Source: Lachnospiraceae bacterium (GTDB taxonomy: Bacteria > Bacillota > Clostridia > Lachnospirales > Lachnospiraceae). From it: 64,000 nt of DNA. The notes beneath the pieces are model-generated. The model was not told the DNA's origin. It ran no database searches and was given only the letters and a program-made list of their open reading frames with translations. Both the position numbers and the translations under genes were made by a program. Within the stretch, counting starts at the first letter, position 1; each line of letters starts with the position of its first letter. Below, piece by piece: positions 18,874 through 26,454 of the stretch. The stretch covers positions 1 to 64,000 of the forward strand of contig JAGAQG010000051.1 in NCBI GenBank assembly GCA_017622875.1, in the 5' to 3' direction.

Positions 18874-19626
18874 TTACAGCTCTTCATATTCTTTCACTGC
18901 ATTTTTAAGACCAGCCCTCAAAATACCCAAATCGTCTGCACCGATTAAAATAGACAGATCATCCTTAAAATATCTGAGCATATTCATCTTACCGATGATT
19001 CCCCAGGGTTTCTGATATTTTTTACAGGCATCTGATACTCTCTGTATCATCTCTAGTTCCTTTTCATCCATCAAATCATCCGGATTGCCCATAGAATTTG
19101 CCAGATCACACGGTCCTACAATGATTGCATCGATTCCATCCACACTTAGGATTTCCTCAATGTTTTCTATGCCTCTCACCGTTTCGATCTGAACAATGGC
19201 GATAGTCCGCTCATTCATTTCCACCATATTTGCAGAATGAGCTCCACTGGAATCATAATGGGTATTTGCTCCACTGGAATAGCTTCTGCGTCCGATTGGC
19301 GGATATTTGCTCCATCCGGCCAGCTTTTCTGCCTCTTCTTTTGTCTCGATCATGGGAACCATCACTCCTGTGGCACCATAATCTAGAATTCTGGATACTT
19401 CCCTTTTGGAAAGTTCAGGCACACGAACGATCGTCGGAAAATCATTGCAATTTCCTAATACCATCAGATCATGAAGTCTTTCTTCATCTAAAATTCCATG
19501 CTCTCCGTCGTAAAAGATAAAATCCATCCCACATTGCTGTGTCAAGATCACCATTGCAGGAAATGCCATGGTCTTTACAAAAACGCCTTTGACTTTTCCG
19601 TTTTTCATCAAATCTTTCAGATTCAT
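18874..19626 (-). CDS. HpcH/HpaI-family class II aldolase
   Basis: A 250-residue TIM-barrel aldolase of the HpcH/HpaI family, which cleaves 2-keto-3-deoxy acids such as 2-dehydro-3-deoxyglucarate using a divalent metal. Key features are FYDGEHGILDEERL (about 38-51), the PMIET segment, the metal-binding IVQIETVRGIENI near 145-157, and VGPCDLANSMG near 170-180. The neighbours are a complete PTS transporter upstream and a SIS isomerase downstream, so it most likely cleaves a phosphorylated keto-deoxy sugar acid derived from the PTS substrate. Exact substrate is inference. Confidence 0.9.
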   Translation of the reverse strand: MNLKDLMKNGKVKGVFVKTMAFPAMVILTQQCGMDFIFYDGEHGILDEERLHDLMVLGNCNDFPTIVRVPELSKREVSRILDYGATGVMVPMIETKEEAEKLAGWSKYPPIGRRSYSSGANTHYDSSGAHSANMVEMNERTIAIVQIETVRGIENIEEILSVDGIDAIIVGPCDLANSMGNPDDLMDEKELEMIQRVSDACKKYQKPWGIIGKMNMLRYFKDDLSILIGADDLGILRAGLKNAVKEYEEL

Positions 19627-19640
19627 AAGCTGCCTTTCCG

Positions 19641-20927
19641 TTACGCAAAAATTCCCAAAATCCAGTTCAAAATACTTCCGATAATGTTATAGTCCACATT
19701 CGGGAAGGAAGCACCTGCAATGCCAAGCTGGGCAAATGCAGGGTAGAGAATCAGCGGCAGACCAGTCAGTGCCATACCAACAATAAAGGAAGCAAGAAGT
19801 GCCCCTTTCCAACCGCCATGCACATTTCCAAAGATACCGCAGGTACCACCCGAGAAGAAGCAGATACCAGCAGCCGGAATCATGATGACAGAACTGTCAA
19901 AAACAACCATCAGGCCCATGGCAGCCAGACCGCCAAGGAATGCACCTACAAACCCAATGAGTACCGCTGTTGGTGCAAACGGAAAAAGTGCCGGACAGTC
20001 AACTGCCGGTTTGGAATTCGGAATGTATTTTTCAGAAATCGCAACAAATGCCGCGGTAATTTCTGCAATGAACTGACGAACACCGTAAATTAATACGCTC
20101 ATACCTGCCGCAAACTGAAGTCCCTGAAGGAATGGGTATAAGAACCAGATATCCGTTCCTGCTTTTTCAAGAACAAAATCCATATGTCCGTTCACAACAC
20201 ATGCAATGACTGCAATATAGAATAAAACGATCATAAAAAGTGCCACAGAGAAAATAAAATCTCTGAACAGGTCAAAGAATTTCGGCATTTTTACAGAACT
20301 GGAATCCTTCTGTTCTTTTCCTTTGCCGAACATTCCGACCAGTTTTCCGATATATCCGGACAATGCATAGCCGATACAGTTAAAGTGTCCGATGGACAGA
20401 TTATCCGCACCGATAATCTTCTTTACGAAAGGCTGACAGATTGTCGGAAGGGCTGCACCACAGAAGCCCAAAATGATACCGCCCAAAATAACCGTCAGGG
20501 CTGGCGGCATATCATTGGCAATAAATACAAGTGCGATGACACATGCAAAGTATAAGAAATGCTGTCCTGTCAGGAAAATAGATTTGAACCTCGTGAATTT
20601 TGCAAACAGCAGGTTCATCACAAATCCCAGCAGCATTACCATTGCAACCTCTGTACCATAAGTATTCAGCGCCAGGCCGGTGGCAACCTCTACCTGAGTC
20701 GTTACACCGGTAATTCCAAAGGCTGTATTAAATAATTCCGTAAATGTCGTTACCACAGAAGACATTGCATTGGAACCGATATTAAATACCATAAATCCAA
20801 TGACTGTTTTTAATGTTCCGCTGATGACGTCATTGGCGGATTTTTTCTGAAGCAGCAAACCGATCATAGCAATGAGGCCCATGATCAATGCAGTATTTCT
20901 CGCCTGCACTAAAATAGCGTCTAACAT
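19641..20927 (-). CDS. PTS EIIC, ascorbate (SgaT/UlaA) family
   Basis: A 428-residue polytopic membrane permease with about eleven hydrophobic segments. The opening ILVQARNTALIMGLIAMIGL and the conserved TGQHFLYFACV (about 117-127) and GHFNCIGYALSG (near 177) place it in the SgaT/UlaA group of IIC proteins. These transport L-ascorbate or other sugar acids with phosphorylation. It lies in a IIA-IIB-IIC order on the minus strand, with AGGAGA before the start. Because the operon lacks UlaD/E/F enzymes and has an HpcH-type aldolase instead, the substrate may not be ascorbate. Confidence 0.9.
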   Translation of the reverse strand: MLDAILVQARNTALIMGLIAMIGLLLQKKSANDVISGTLKTVIGFMVFNIGSNAMSSVVTTFTELFNTAFGITGVTTQVEVATGLALNTYGTEVAMVMLLGFVMNLLFAKFTRFKSIFLTGQHFLYFACVIALVFIANDMPPALTVILGGIILGFCGAALPTICQPFVKKIIGADNLSIGHFNCIGYALSGYIGKLVGMFGKGKEQKDSSSVKMPKFFDLFRDFIFSVALFMIVLFYIAVIACVVNGHMDFVLEKAGTDIWFLYPFLQGLQFAAGMSVLIYGVRQFIAEITAAFVAISEKYIPNSKPAVDCPALFPFAPTAVLIGFVGAFLGGLAAMGLMVVFDSSVIMIPAAGICFFSGGTCGIFGNVHGGWKGALLASFIVGMALTGLPLILYPAFAQLGIAGASFPNVDYNIIGSILNWILGIFA

Positions 20928-20940
20928 TCAAATCTCTCCT

Positions 20941-21222
20941 CTACGATTCTCTAGCTGCTAAAAATTCTTCCATTTTTGCTTTCATTTCTTTTTTATCCAG
21001 AATATTGCGAATTCCCAATGCATAAGGAACCTTGTTTTTCAATTCGTCTGACAGGTCATCCATCGTGATGATCAGATCTCCGGTAAAACCGGCCAGAGAG
21101 TCCAGATTCCCATGCTCTGTCACGATCGGAAAATTATTTTCGCTGATCACCTGATCAGCCTTAATCTTAAGGAGCATACTGCTGCCCATGCCCGCACGAC
21201 AGCACACCAATGCTTTGTACAT
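20941..21222 (-). CDS. PTS EIIB, lactose/ascorbate type
   Basis: A 93-residue phosphocarrier. The active-site loop L-V-C-C-R-A-G-M-G-S-S begins at residue 5; the phosphorylated cysteine should be C8, the one placed in the C-x-x-G-x-G-S-S pattern. The fold is the small four-stranded P-loop of the IIB SgaB group. It passes phosphate from EIIA to the sugar acid bound by EIIC. AAGGAGG precedes the start; spacing to the neighbours is 11-13 bases, consistent with one operon. Confidence 0.9.
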   Translation of the reverse strand: MYKALVCCRAGMGSSMLLKIKADQVISENNFPIVTEHGNLDSLAGFTGDLIITMDDLSDELKNKVPYALGIRNILDKKEMKAKMEEFLAARES

Positions 21223-21233
21223 ATCTCGCCTCC

Positions 21234-21674
21234 TTACCTGTTGATATAATCCATTACCTCTTTTGCTGACTTTGCTTTATCCAGCATCCTAAAAAACTGC
21301 TCATCCTCCAGTAGACCGGCCAGTTCAGCCAATGCCTCCAGGTGCTTTTCGTTATCGACAGCACTTAGAGGGAATAAGTATTTTACGGGATCGTTTGATG
21401 CATTGCCAAAACAGACGGGAGTTCTTAAGGTCACAATTCCAATGGCAGATTCCAGGGCTCCGGCCTCCGGTCTTGCGTGAGGAAGCGCCACATGCTCTGT
21501 CAGCACAATGTAAGGCCCCAGTTCTTTTACGCCCACAACGATATCTTCCAGATACGACTGCTTTACTTTCCCTTCATCGATCAGGGGCTGGGACGCTTTA
21601 CGAACCGCATCTTCCCAGTCTTCTGCTTCGATATTTAACTGCACCAGCTTTTCGTTTGTCAGATTTTTTAACAT
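21234..21674 (-). CDS. PTS EIIA, fructose/mannitol-ascorbate type
   Basis: A 146-residue PTS_EIIA type 2 protein. The phosphoacceptor histidine lies in EHVALPHARPE at H66, with the supporting ELGPYIVLTE strand before it. It receives phosphate from HPr and hands it to EIIB. I place the start at 21674, after AAGGTGAAGG; a longer in-frame extension reads through AT-rich non-conserved sequence toward the terminator hairpin at 21779-21805. It is first in the five-gene operon. No PRD regulator or repressor is encoded next to it, unlike most ula operons. Confidence 0.9.
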   Translation of the reverse strand: MLKNLTNEKLVQLNIEAEDWEDAVRKASQPLIDEGKVKQSYLEDIVVGVKELGPYIVLTEHVALPHARPEAGALESAIGIVTLRTPVCFGNASNDPVKYLFPLSAVDNEKHLEALAELAGLLEDEQFFRMLDKAKSAKEVMDYINR

Positions 21675-21771
21675 ATCCTTCACCTTCTTTTGGAATATTT
21701 TATTCCGGAGAAAGCATGACATATTCCCTGAGCAGCTTTTCCAACAGAAAATGAAAATCGATATTTTTAGA

Positions 21772-21806
21772 CACAAAAAACTCAGTAGATATTCTCTACT
21801 GAGTTC
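21772..21806 (-). terminator. Terminator hairpin, third copy of the tRNA-Gln terminator
   Basis: Perfect 11-bp arms AACTCAGTAGA/TCTACTGAGTT (21779-21789, 21795-21805) with a T tract on the minus strand. The stem and the 3' flank (ACACAAAAAA on plus) are shared with the hairpins at 22830 and 26255. The TAG stop of the small gene at 21796 falls inside the right arm, so the gene reads into the terminator. Confidence 0.85.
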
Positions 21807-22020
21807 CCAATTCATTCTCTATCAAATCCTCTGCAAGGTACTTTGCATCCATATTCTCGATACCGCATTTTCCTTCTGAAATCTGTTCAGCCAATCGGCT
21901 CGAATAATAAATATCAAAAGCCTTGCGCAATTCGATGCCTTTTACCTCGGCAATATATTTAATAATATCATTTTCCAAATTCTGTTTATACACTAGCGCG
22001 AGCTGTTCTCTATCTACCAT
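21796..22020 (-). CDS. Small protein of the DUF3990/DUF3791 module, 3' end fused to the terminator hairpin
   Basis: A 74-residue acidic helical protein (DIIKYIAEVKGIELRKAFDI then LAEQISEGKCGIENM). Small partners of this type sit beside DUF3990 genes in Clostridia, some annotated DUF3791; I recall this from family knowledge. Its start codon shares one base with the DUF3990 stop (TAATG), implying coupled synthesis as for an antidote or partner. The last codons ACT CAG TAG come from the terminator stem, so the C-terminus may have been created by a recombination that joined the gene to the hairpin. Function unknown; antitoxin-like role is inference. Confidence 0.7.
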   Translation of the reverse strand: MVDREQLALVYKQNLENDIIKYIAEVKGIELRKAFDIYYSSRLAEQISEGKCGIENMDAKYLAEDLIENELGTQ

Positions 22021-22502
22021 TATGGCTCCACCTCATACGACTTTTGAAAAGTCAGCACCTCTTCTAACACTTTTTGATTTACAATGCAAATCTGATCATT
22101 CATTTTGTAGTATCTTAATTCTTCCAGTACCTTCTTTTTATCCCAAAGTCCACGGAAATACATATCAACGGTCTTAAACACATCATCGTTAGCGACATTA
22201 CCTACACTAATATCATAGTCCTGATTAATAGTTTCGCCTTTTCTGCCTGCACAAACAAAATCTAACCACTGTTCATTCTCTTTCTCAAAGGATAGCACTT
22301 TAAATCCATTCCAGTTATCCTTCAATTCGTAAACATTTACAATACCTTGCTTTTCTTGACGCATTCCTTTACGAAGCGCCCACTTTTTTGCTTGACTTTC
22401 AAAGGTAGTTAAATAAAAGCCTTTTCCAAAATCAAGATATTTTTTAGAAAATTTCACATCAGGCTTTTCAATTATTTCTGTTGTTCCATGATAAACAATC
22501 AT
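22020..22502 (-). CDS. DUF3990 family protein, ADP-ribosyltransferase-like
   Basis: A 160-residue protein with the N-terminal signature V-Y-H-G-T-T at 3-8 and D-F-G-K-G-F-Y-L-T-T at 24-33, followed by a helix with QAKKWA. This histidine/tyrosine-glycine layout is that of the DUF3990 family, which is related to the ART (ADP-ribosyltransferase) fold and is often paired with DUF3791. A late acidic position that could act as the catalytic Glu is not obvious to me. Start overlaps the upstream DUF3791 stop by four bases and its stop overlaps the downstream small gene. A toxin-like role is inference. Base composition is AT-rich relative to the flanking PTS genes. Confidence 0.82.
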   Translation of the reverse strand: MIVYHGTTEIIEKPDVKFSKKYLDFGKGFYLTTFESQAKKWALRKGMRQEKQGIVNVYELKDNWNGFKVLSFEKENEQWLDFVCAGRKGETINQDYDISVGNVANDDVFKTVDMYFRGLWDKKKVLEELRYYKMNDQICIVNQKVLEEVLTFQKSYEVEP

Positions 22503-22732
22503 ATATTAACCCCTTTTTCACGGACAAATTCAGTAATATCCTCGACGAGATATTCCTTTCCCTGAGTATGCAACATATCATATCCAGCAATAATATAATT
22601 ATCTAAAATACCTGTTGAATTTAATATTTTATATACAGTAGCAGGTGTCATCTTCCATTTTTCAGCCAATGCATACAATATAAAAATAGAAAAGCTTAGC
22701 TCTCTTTCTTTACACAAATCTGCCATCTCCAT
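22499..22732 (-). CDS. DUF3791 family small protein
   Basis: A 77-residue protein with the DUF3791 hallmarks: an N-terminal helix FSIFILYALAEKW, an HTH-like segment TPATVYKILNSTGILDNYI, and the conserved Y-D-M-L-H-T-Q-G-K-E-Y-L-V-E-D-I box. The family is found next to DUF3990 in many Firmicutes and is probably its partner. The ATG at 22732 is preferred over an upstream TTG and a second ATG at 22726; none has a strong ribosome site. It is the first gene of the three-gene module and is coupled to DUF3990 by ATGA. Confidence 0.82.
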   Translation of the reverse strand: MEMADLCKERELSFSIFILYALAEKWKMTPATVYKILNSTGILDNYIIAGYDMLHTQGKEYLVEDITEFVREKGVNI

Positions 22733-22823
22733 TTTAAACAAAAACTAATATATATTATTATATATTATACATTTTTGTCTCTCATAAAACAACCAAAAGA
22801 ACTTTTATCATTGATTTCCAGAC

Positions 22824-22905
22824 ACAAAAAACTCAGCAGAATCAATCTACTGAGTTCACTTAGCAGGGCTACAAGGATTCGAACCTTGAAATGACGGAGT
22901 CAGAG
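22824..22905 (-). repeat. Direct-repeat copy of the tRNA-Gln 3' half plus terminator (putative attR)
   Basis: This 82-base block matches 26249-26330 at all but four positions. It contains, on the minus strand, the tRNA-Gln sequence from the anticodon loop (CTCTGA) through the T arm to the discriminator, then the terminator hairpin AACTCAGCAGA/TCTACTGAGTT (22830-22840, 22846-22856). Identity stops exactly in the anticodon loop, a usual crossover site of tyrosine recombinases. One acceptor-stem base is changed and the 5' half is missing, so no tRNA is made from it. Confidence 0.88.
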
Positions 22906-23013
22906 ACAGTATGTTTTGGCTCCGCAAATGCCTGTAAATGCTGGGGTTGCAGGCATCTCAAAAATTCTTTTCACTATCTTTTGTGCAATGTTTACAAAAA
23001 TGTATTTTTAAAT

Positions 23014-23826
23014 TTATTTTCTGCTTTCAATAATTCTATCACTTCCTATAAAATGTGTACGAATCGGATATTCTTGACCCTCATACATTATAACATCATT
23101 GGAAATATATGGGTTATACTCGTCATTAAGATATAAATATAAAGAAAACGACTCTTTCTTTATTTCAAAATAGTCTGTGCAAAAAGTAATATAACTAAGT
23201 TTTATATTTTGTTCGTTGCAGATCTTTGATATTTCAACCACTGTTTCTCTATCAATTTCAAGGATATTCCCAAAAATAACTTCTTCTATACAATTTTGAG
23301 GAAAATAGAAAAACGGTTCTGAAGTCTTCTCAATTATACGGTACTCGTATTCGTATTTCCAATTCTTACTTTTATAAAGCAAATTTTTTTTAATGATAGA
23401 TTCAAATTCTTTATCTGTAACAATGTCTCTTTCATCAATATACTTAAATCTTTTAGATGTGTATTTCACTTCTCTTGCATTTAAAAACACATCATTATAT
23501 TTAAATGCAATACAAATACCTTTATAATTATTTGCATAATGAGCCCACATCTGCATATTGTTCCAAGTTCGTGACAATGACAAAATACGGTATTCTTCTA
23601 GCAATTCATTAAATTCTGGTTGCAAATATCCATTCTCTATAAAATAGGTGCTTCCCAACGTGTGAAAATGAATTGGTTGAATAACGCCTTCTAACGGATC
23701 GTTCAATCCTGACCGAGTAGGAAAATATAAGCAATGATTCTTCAAAATGTCAAACACGTATTCTTTATTTACTAATGAACGATACTTATATAAATATGGT
23801 ATATGCTTATTTAAAACATCTGTCAT
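23014..23826 (-). CDS. DUF2971 family protein
   Basis: A 270-residue soluble protein with the DUF2971 signature: YKYRSL near 13-18, YFPTRSGLNDPLEG near 34-47, the LSRTWNNMQMWAHYANNYKGICIAF block near 83-107, and KSKNWKYEYEYRII near 152-165. The family is of unknown biochemical function, is frequent in phage-defence and toxin contexts, and contains conserved charged residues suggestive of an enzyme. GAGGG lies five bases before the start. It is the last gene of the islet, 19 bases after the ATPase gene, and is clearly AT-rich. A defence role is inference from context. Confidence 0.85.
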   Translation of the reverse strand: MTDVLNKHIPYLYKYRSLVNKEYVFDILKNHCLYFPTRSGLNDPLEGVIQPIHFHTLGSTYFIENGYLQPEFNELLEEYRILSLSRTWNNMQMWAHYANNYKGICIAFKYNDVFLNAREVKYTSKRFKYIDERDIVTDKEFESIIKKNLLYKSKNWKYEYEYRIIEKTSEPFFYFPQNCIEEVIFGNILEIDRETVVEISKICNEQNIKLSYITFCTDYFEIKKESFSLYLYLNDEYNPYISNDVIMYEGQEYPIRTHFIGSDRIIESRK

Positions 23827-23845
23827 TTTGTCCCTCTATATTTTT

Positions 23846-25204
23846 TCATGCTTTGAAACTTATTCTATCTGCCAAACAAAGTGGCATAGTAAAAATATTA
23901 TCTCCCGCAATTCCACCCTTTGTATCACCTTTCAACAAATACAAATAATCAAGCTTCTTATTATCCAAAAGTTTTCTCGCAGTCTTTGCCGCAGCATCTG
24001 TGCTTTTCACTTCGATACCATAGTTTTTATAATCCAAAAGACTTCTTGCATAAAAGTCAAGTTCTCCTTTTGTTTTTTCATCAGATGCAAACCAAGGTGC
24101 AATACCTGCAATCTCTGCATTTTCAACTCGTCTTCTCAAAGTCAGATACACAAAATTCTCAGCAAGCAGCCCTTTGATTGTTTCATAAGGTGCGCCTGTT
24201 CTGCTCAAGAAATGATAAGCAACACCCATATCAAGGAAATAGTATCTGCTATTATCCTTAATCTGCTTATAATCACAATCTACTGCTTTTGAAGCATAAC
24301 CGATAATATGCGATTCCTGAAGCCAGCTAATTGCATGATTAAGCATTTTCTTAGTCATACGACCACTATCTTCTTGATAAGCAATCTTACTAAGCTCTGC
24401 TGTCAGATCTCTAACTCCCTGCTTTTCTTGTATCATTAAAAGCGCAATGGCATTAAAGAGTTTCTGAAACATATTCATATCAATAATGTCCGTAAAATAG
24501 CGTTTGGATTCATTTGTAAAAATCTCAATCAATCTTCGAACCATTTCATAACATTTATTCAAATCTTTTTCTTCCGCATAGGAAACAACTACTGCCGGAT
24601 AGCCGCCAATTTTTTGATAAACTTCGTAATAGTCCATCAGCTTTTTGTAATCATCACTATCACTTCCGCCAAAGAGGTCTATTTTCTCATACAGTTCTCT
24701 TTCTCCGAAAACATCAAGGAATTCATCAAATGTCAATGTTTCCATTGTAAGATGATCCATGTCTCCTGCCGGAAGAAAGAATTCTCTCTCAACAGTTCTT
24801 CCAAGATAACTTCCTGTTACAATTACATAAGCCTTAAACTCTCTCGCCAGCGGACGAATCTGGTTGTACACCTCTGCTGATTCCTGAATCTCATCAATAA
24901 TTACCACTGTATTTTCATCATCTGTAAATGTCTGATTGTACAGCTTGAATGCTTCATGGAGAGGACTTTCAGGTCTTGGATTGCCAGGTTCCCATTCACT
25001 TGCTATTTCGTAGCAACGCAAAAAATCTTTTCCTGATTTTTCAGCCATGTTAATATAAATCATATTCCGAAAATTTTCTTTTCCAAATTTCTTCAGAATA
25101 TATGTTTTTCCAACCTGTCTTGCACCCTGAAGCTCCAGTACATGTCCTGTATTCTGTTTTTTCCATTCAATCAGTTTGTCGTATATGTTTCTTCTAAGTT
25201 CCAT
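23846..25204 (-). CDS. AAA-family ATPase with C-terminal DUF4143 domain
   Basis: A 452-residue protein. The N-terminal AAA_14 ATPase has a Walker A GARQVGKT at 27-34 and Walker B VVIIDEIQES beginning near 100, followed by a sensor region VIVTGSYLG. The C-terminal third carries a DUF4143 domain with the nuclease-like strand KTKGELDFYARSLLDYKNYGIEVKS, which has the E...D...ExK spacing of PD-(D/E)xK enzymes. I chose the ATG giving MELRRNIYDKL (GGGGAAG eight bases upstream); ATGs at 25219 and 25255 are alternatives. The family is common and of unclear role; some members occur with mobile elements. In the islet it lies between GIY-YIG and DUF2971. Confidence 0.85.
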   Translation of the reverse strand: MELRRNIYDKLIEWKKQNTGHVLELQGARQVGKTYILKKFGKENFRNMIYINMAEKSGKDFLRCYEIASEWEPGNPRPESPLHEAFKLYNQTFTDDENTVVIIDEIQESAEVYNQIRPLAREFKAYVIVTGSYLGRTVEREFFLPAGDMDHLTMETLTFDEFLDVFGERELYEKIDLFGGSDSDDYKKLMDYYEVYQKIGGYPAVVVSYAEEKDLNKCYEMVRRLIEIFTNESKRYFTDIIDMNMFQKLFNAIALLMIQEKQGVRDLTAELSKIAYQEDSGRMTKKMLNHAISWLQESHIIGYASKAVDCDYKQIKDNSRYYFLDMGVAYHFLSRTGAPYETIKGLLAENFVYLTLRRRVENAEIAGIAPWFASDEKTKGELDFYARSLLDYKNYGIEVKSTDAAAKTARKLLDNKKLDYLYLLKGDTKGGIAGDNIFTMPLCLADRISFKA

Positions 25205-25335
25205 ACCAAACTTCCCCATTCTTTCTTTATTCAGGACTTGTTTGTATTCTATCATAATTTTTTTAATATATCTATGGATTCCAAATTTTCCGAATACAAA
25301 AAACGGACGGATAGAACAAACTACCCTTCCGTTCT

Positions 25336-26187
25336 CTAATTATCGTTATATCCATTTTTTATTGTATCAAAACATCTTTTCCAATATTGTTCTCGCTCAA
25401 CGATTTTTTGAGGATCATATGATAAACCGAAATATTCCAATAATGTGAATGTGAAATTTTTTTCGAAATATTCAGATCCTTTTTGACTGTATAATGAAAT
25501 TAACTTTTTGTTTCCACCATGTTTTGAATCAAGATAATTTCCCCAGCGTTGAGCAACACCTTCCGTTCCGGTTGCCGAGCCAATATAGAGTTTTCCTGTA
25601 TGGGTGTCTGTAAGACAATATACACCAGTTACTTTTTTTAATGCGTCATGATATGTAGGCAATATTTTTCCGTTAAAAATATCTGACAGTCTATGATATG
25701 GTAAATGAACCTTATCATAGCCTTCAAATTTTTCACCGTTATATAGGCAAGGAAGGATTTCTTTTACTACTGCCTGTTCAAGATATCTGTTAAGATTAAA
25801 CGTATACCTCGAAAAAGTATTACCTTTTTTACACTTTATGATTACTCTCCCAAAAAACGGAGTGAATTTTTTCAAAACCTTCGTAATAGCCCATGTATTA
25901 GCTGGCACATCCAAAACTTCAGCAGCTGAAATAAATAGCCATTCATCATCTGTAATACGAGCAAAACTAAAAACCCATTGTCCAGAAAAAAAGTTATGTT
26001 GGTTTCCATACCATCCCCAATAAGAACATTCAGCACATGTTCCCGCCATTTTATCAACTTCATTACATTTGAGCCAGCGGTCAAGAAATGGTTCGCCGCT
26101 GCCGCCTACGTGCATATTAAATTCAATTTTACTATTTTTAATCTCTTCTGTAGTTAGATTTAAAATATTGTTCAATAATAAATCCAT
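25336..26187 (-). CDS. GIY-YIG nuclease with an unassigned N-terminal domain
   Basis: A 283-residue protein. The C-terminal GIY-YIG domain has GVY at 188-190 and YIG at 201-203, the catalytic Arg R214 in AQRWGNY, Glu at 264 or 266 in VEREQYW, and the closing NGYN at 278-281; all expected catalytic positions are present. The first ~180 residues form a domain I cannot name, with a CAEC pair at 51-54 that could bind metal and a beta-rich stretch. Such fusions can be restriction-like or homing nucleases. It is first in the islet, about 100 bases from the tRNA. The start has no strong ribosome site. Confidence 0.82.
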   Translation of the reverse strand: MDLLLNNILNLTTEEIKNSKIEFNMHVGGSGEPFLDRWLKCNEVDKMAGTCAECSYWGWYGNQHNFFSGQWVFSFARITDDEWLFISAAEVLDVPANTWAITKVLKKFTPFFGRVIIKCKKGNTFSRYTFNLNRYLEQAVVKEILPCLYNGEKFEGYDKVHLPYHRLSDIFNGKILPTYHDALKKVTGVYCLTDTHTGKLYIGSATGTEGVAQRWGNYLDSKHGGNKKLISLYSQKGSEYFEKNFTFTLLEYFGLSYDPQKIVEREQYWKRCFDTIKNGYNDN

Positions 26188-26248
26188 AACTAATTGTCCA
26201 ATCTTTTTATTATGTAACCGATATTTTATCGTTCATTATTTTTTAGGT

Positions 26249-26330
26249 ACAAAAAACTCAGTAGAATTAATCTACTGAGTTCATTTAGCAGCGCTACAAG
26301 GATTCGAACCTTGAAATGACGGAGTCAGAG
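26249..26330 (-). repeat. Direct-repeat copy overlapping the intact tRNA-Gln (putative attL)
   Basis: 82 bases that match 22824-22905 with four mismatches. It comprises the 3' half of the functional tRNA-Gln gene from the anticodon loop onward and the terminator hairpin (arms 26255-26265 and 26271-26281). Integration has restored an intact tRNA on this side. Confidence 0.88.
26250..26281 (-). terminator. tRNA-Gln terminator
   Basis: Perfect 11-bp stem AACTCAGTAGA/TCTACTGAGTT with an ATTAA loop, followed on the minus strand by six T residues, eight bases after the tRNA 3' end. Confidence 0.93.
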
Positions 26331-26360
26331 TCCGTTGCCTTACCGTTTGGCGATAGCGCT
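26289..26360 (-). tRNA. tRNA-Gln (anticodon CTG)
   Basis: A 72-base cloverleaf on the minus strand. The acceptor arms AGCGCTA/TAGCGCT pair fully; the D arm is GCC/GGC; the anticodon arm ACGGA/TCCGT encloses CTCTGAC, so positions 34-36 read CTG; the T arm is CAAGG/CCTTG with TTCGAAT. The discriminator is G. CCA is not encoded. It decodes CAG. The gene is the integration target of the adjacent islet. Confidence 0.96.
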
Positions 26361-26454
26361 ATATTTTGTTGTTTTGTATCGACCGTTCGTCTCAACAATG
26401 GCTAGTATATATCATCATCTCAAAAAATGCAAGCATTTTTTTGAATTTTTTTTA

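Larger units (their letters stand above)
22906..26248. mobile_element. Integrase-less genomic islet inserted at tRNA-Gln
   Basis: About 3.3-3.4 kb bounded by the 82-base tRNA-derived direct repeats. It carries three minus-strand genes (GIY-YIG nuclease, DUF4143 ATPase, DUF2971 protein), visibly more AT-rich than the flanking core genes. No recombinase, excisionase, relaxase or transposase is encoded, so the islet would need an integrase supplied in trans or has lost its own. Just inside attR is a 7-8 bp inverted repeat (ATGCCTG/CAGGCAT, around 22926-22958), possibly a terminator or recombinase arm site. Confidence 0.75.

Noticed and set aside
22861-22934. A possible second tRNA gene in the left tRNA-like repeat
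   Set aside because: Only the 3' half matches; the 5' acceptor and D arm are absent and one acceptor base is changed, so no cloverleaf forms.
22906-26248. Calling the islet a prophage or integrative conjugative element
   Set aside because: It has no integrase, structural, replication or transfer genes and is only about 3.3 kb.
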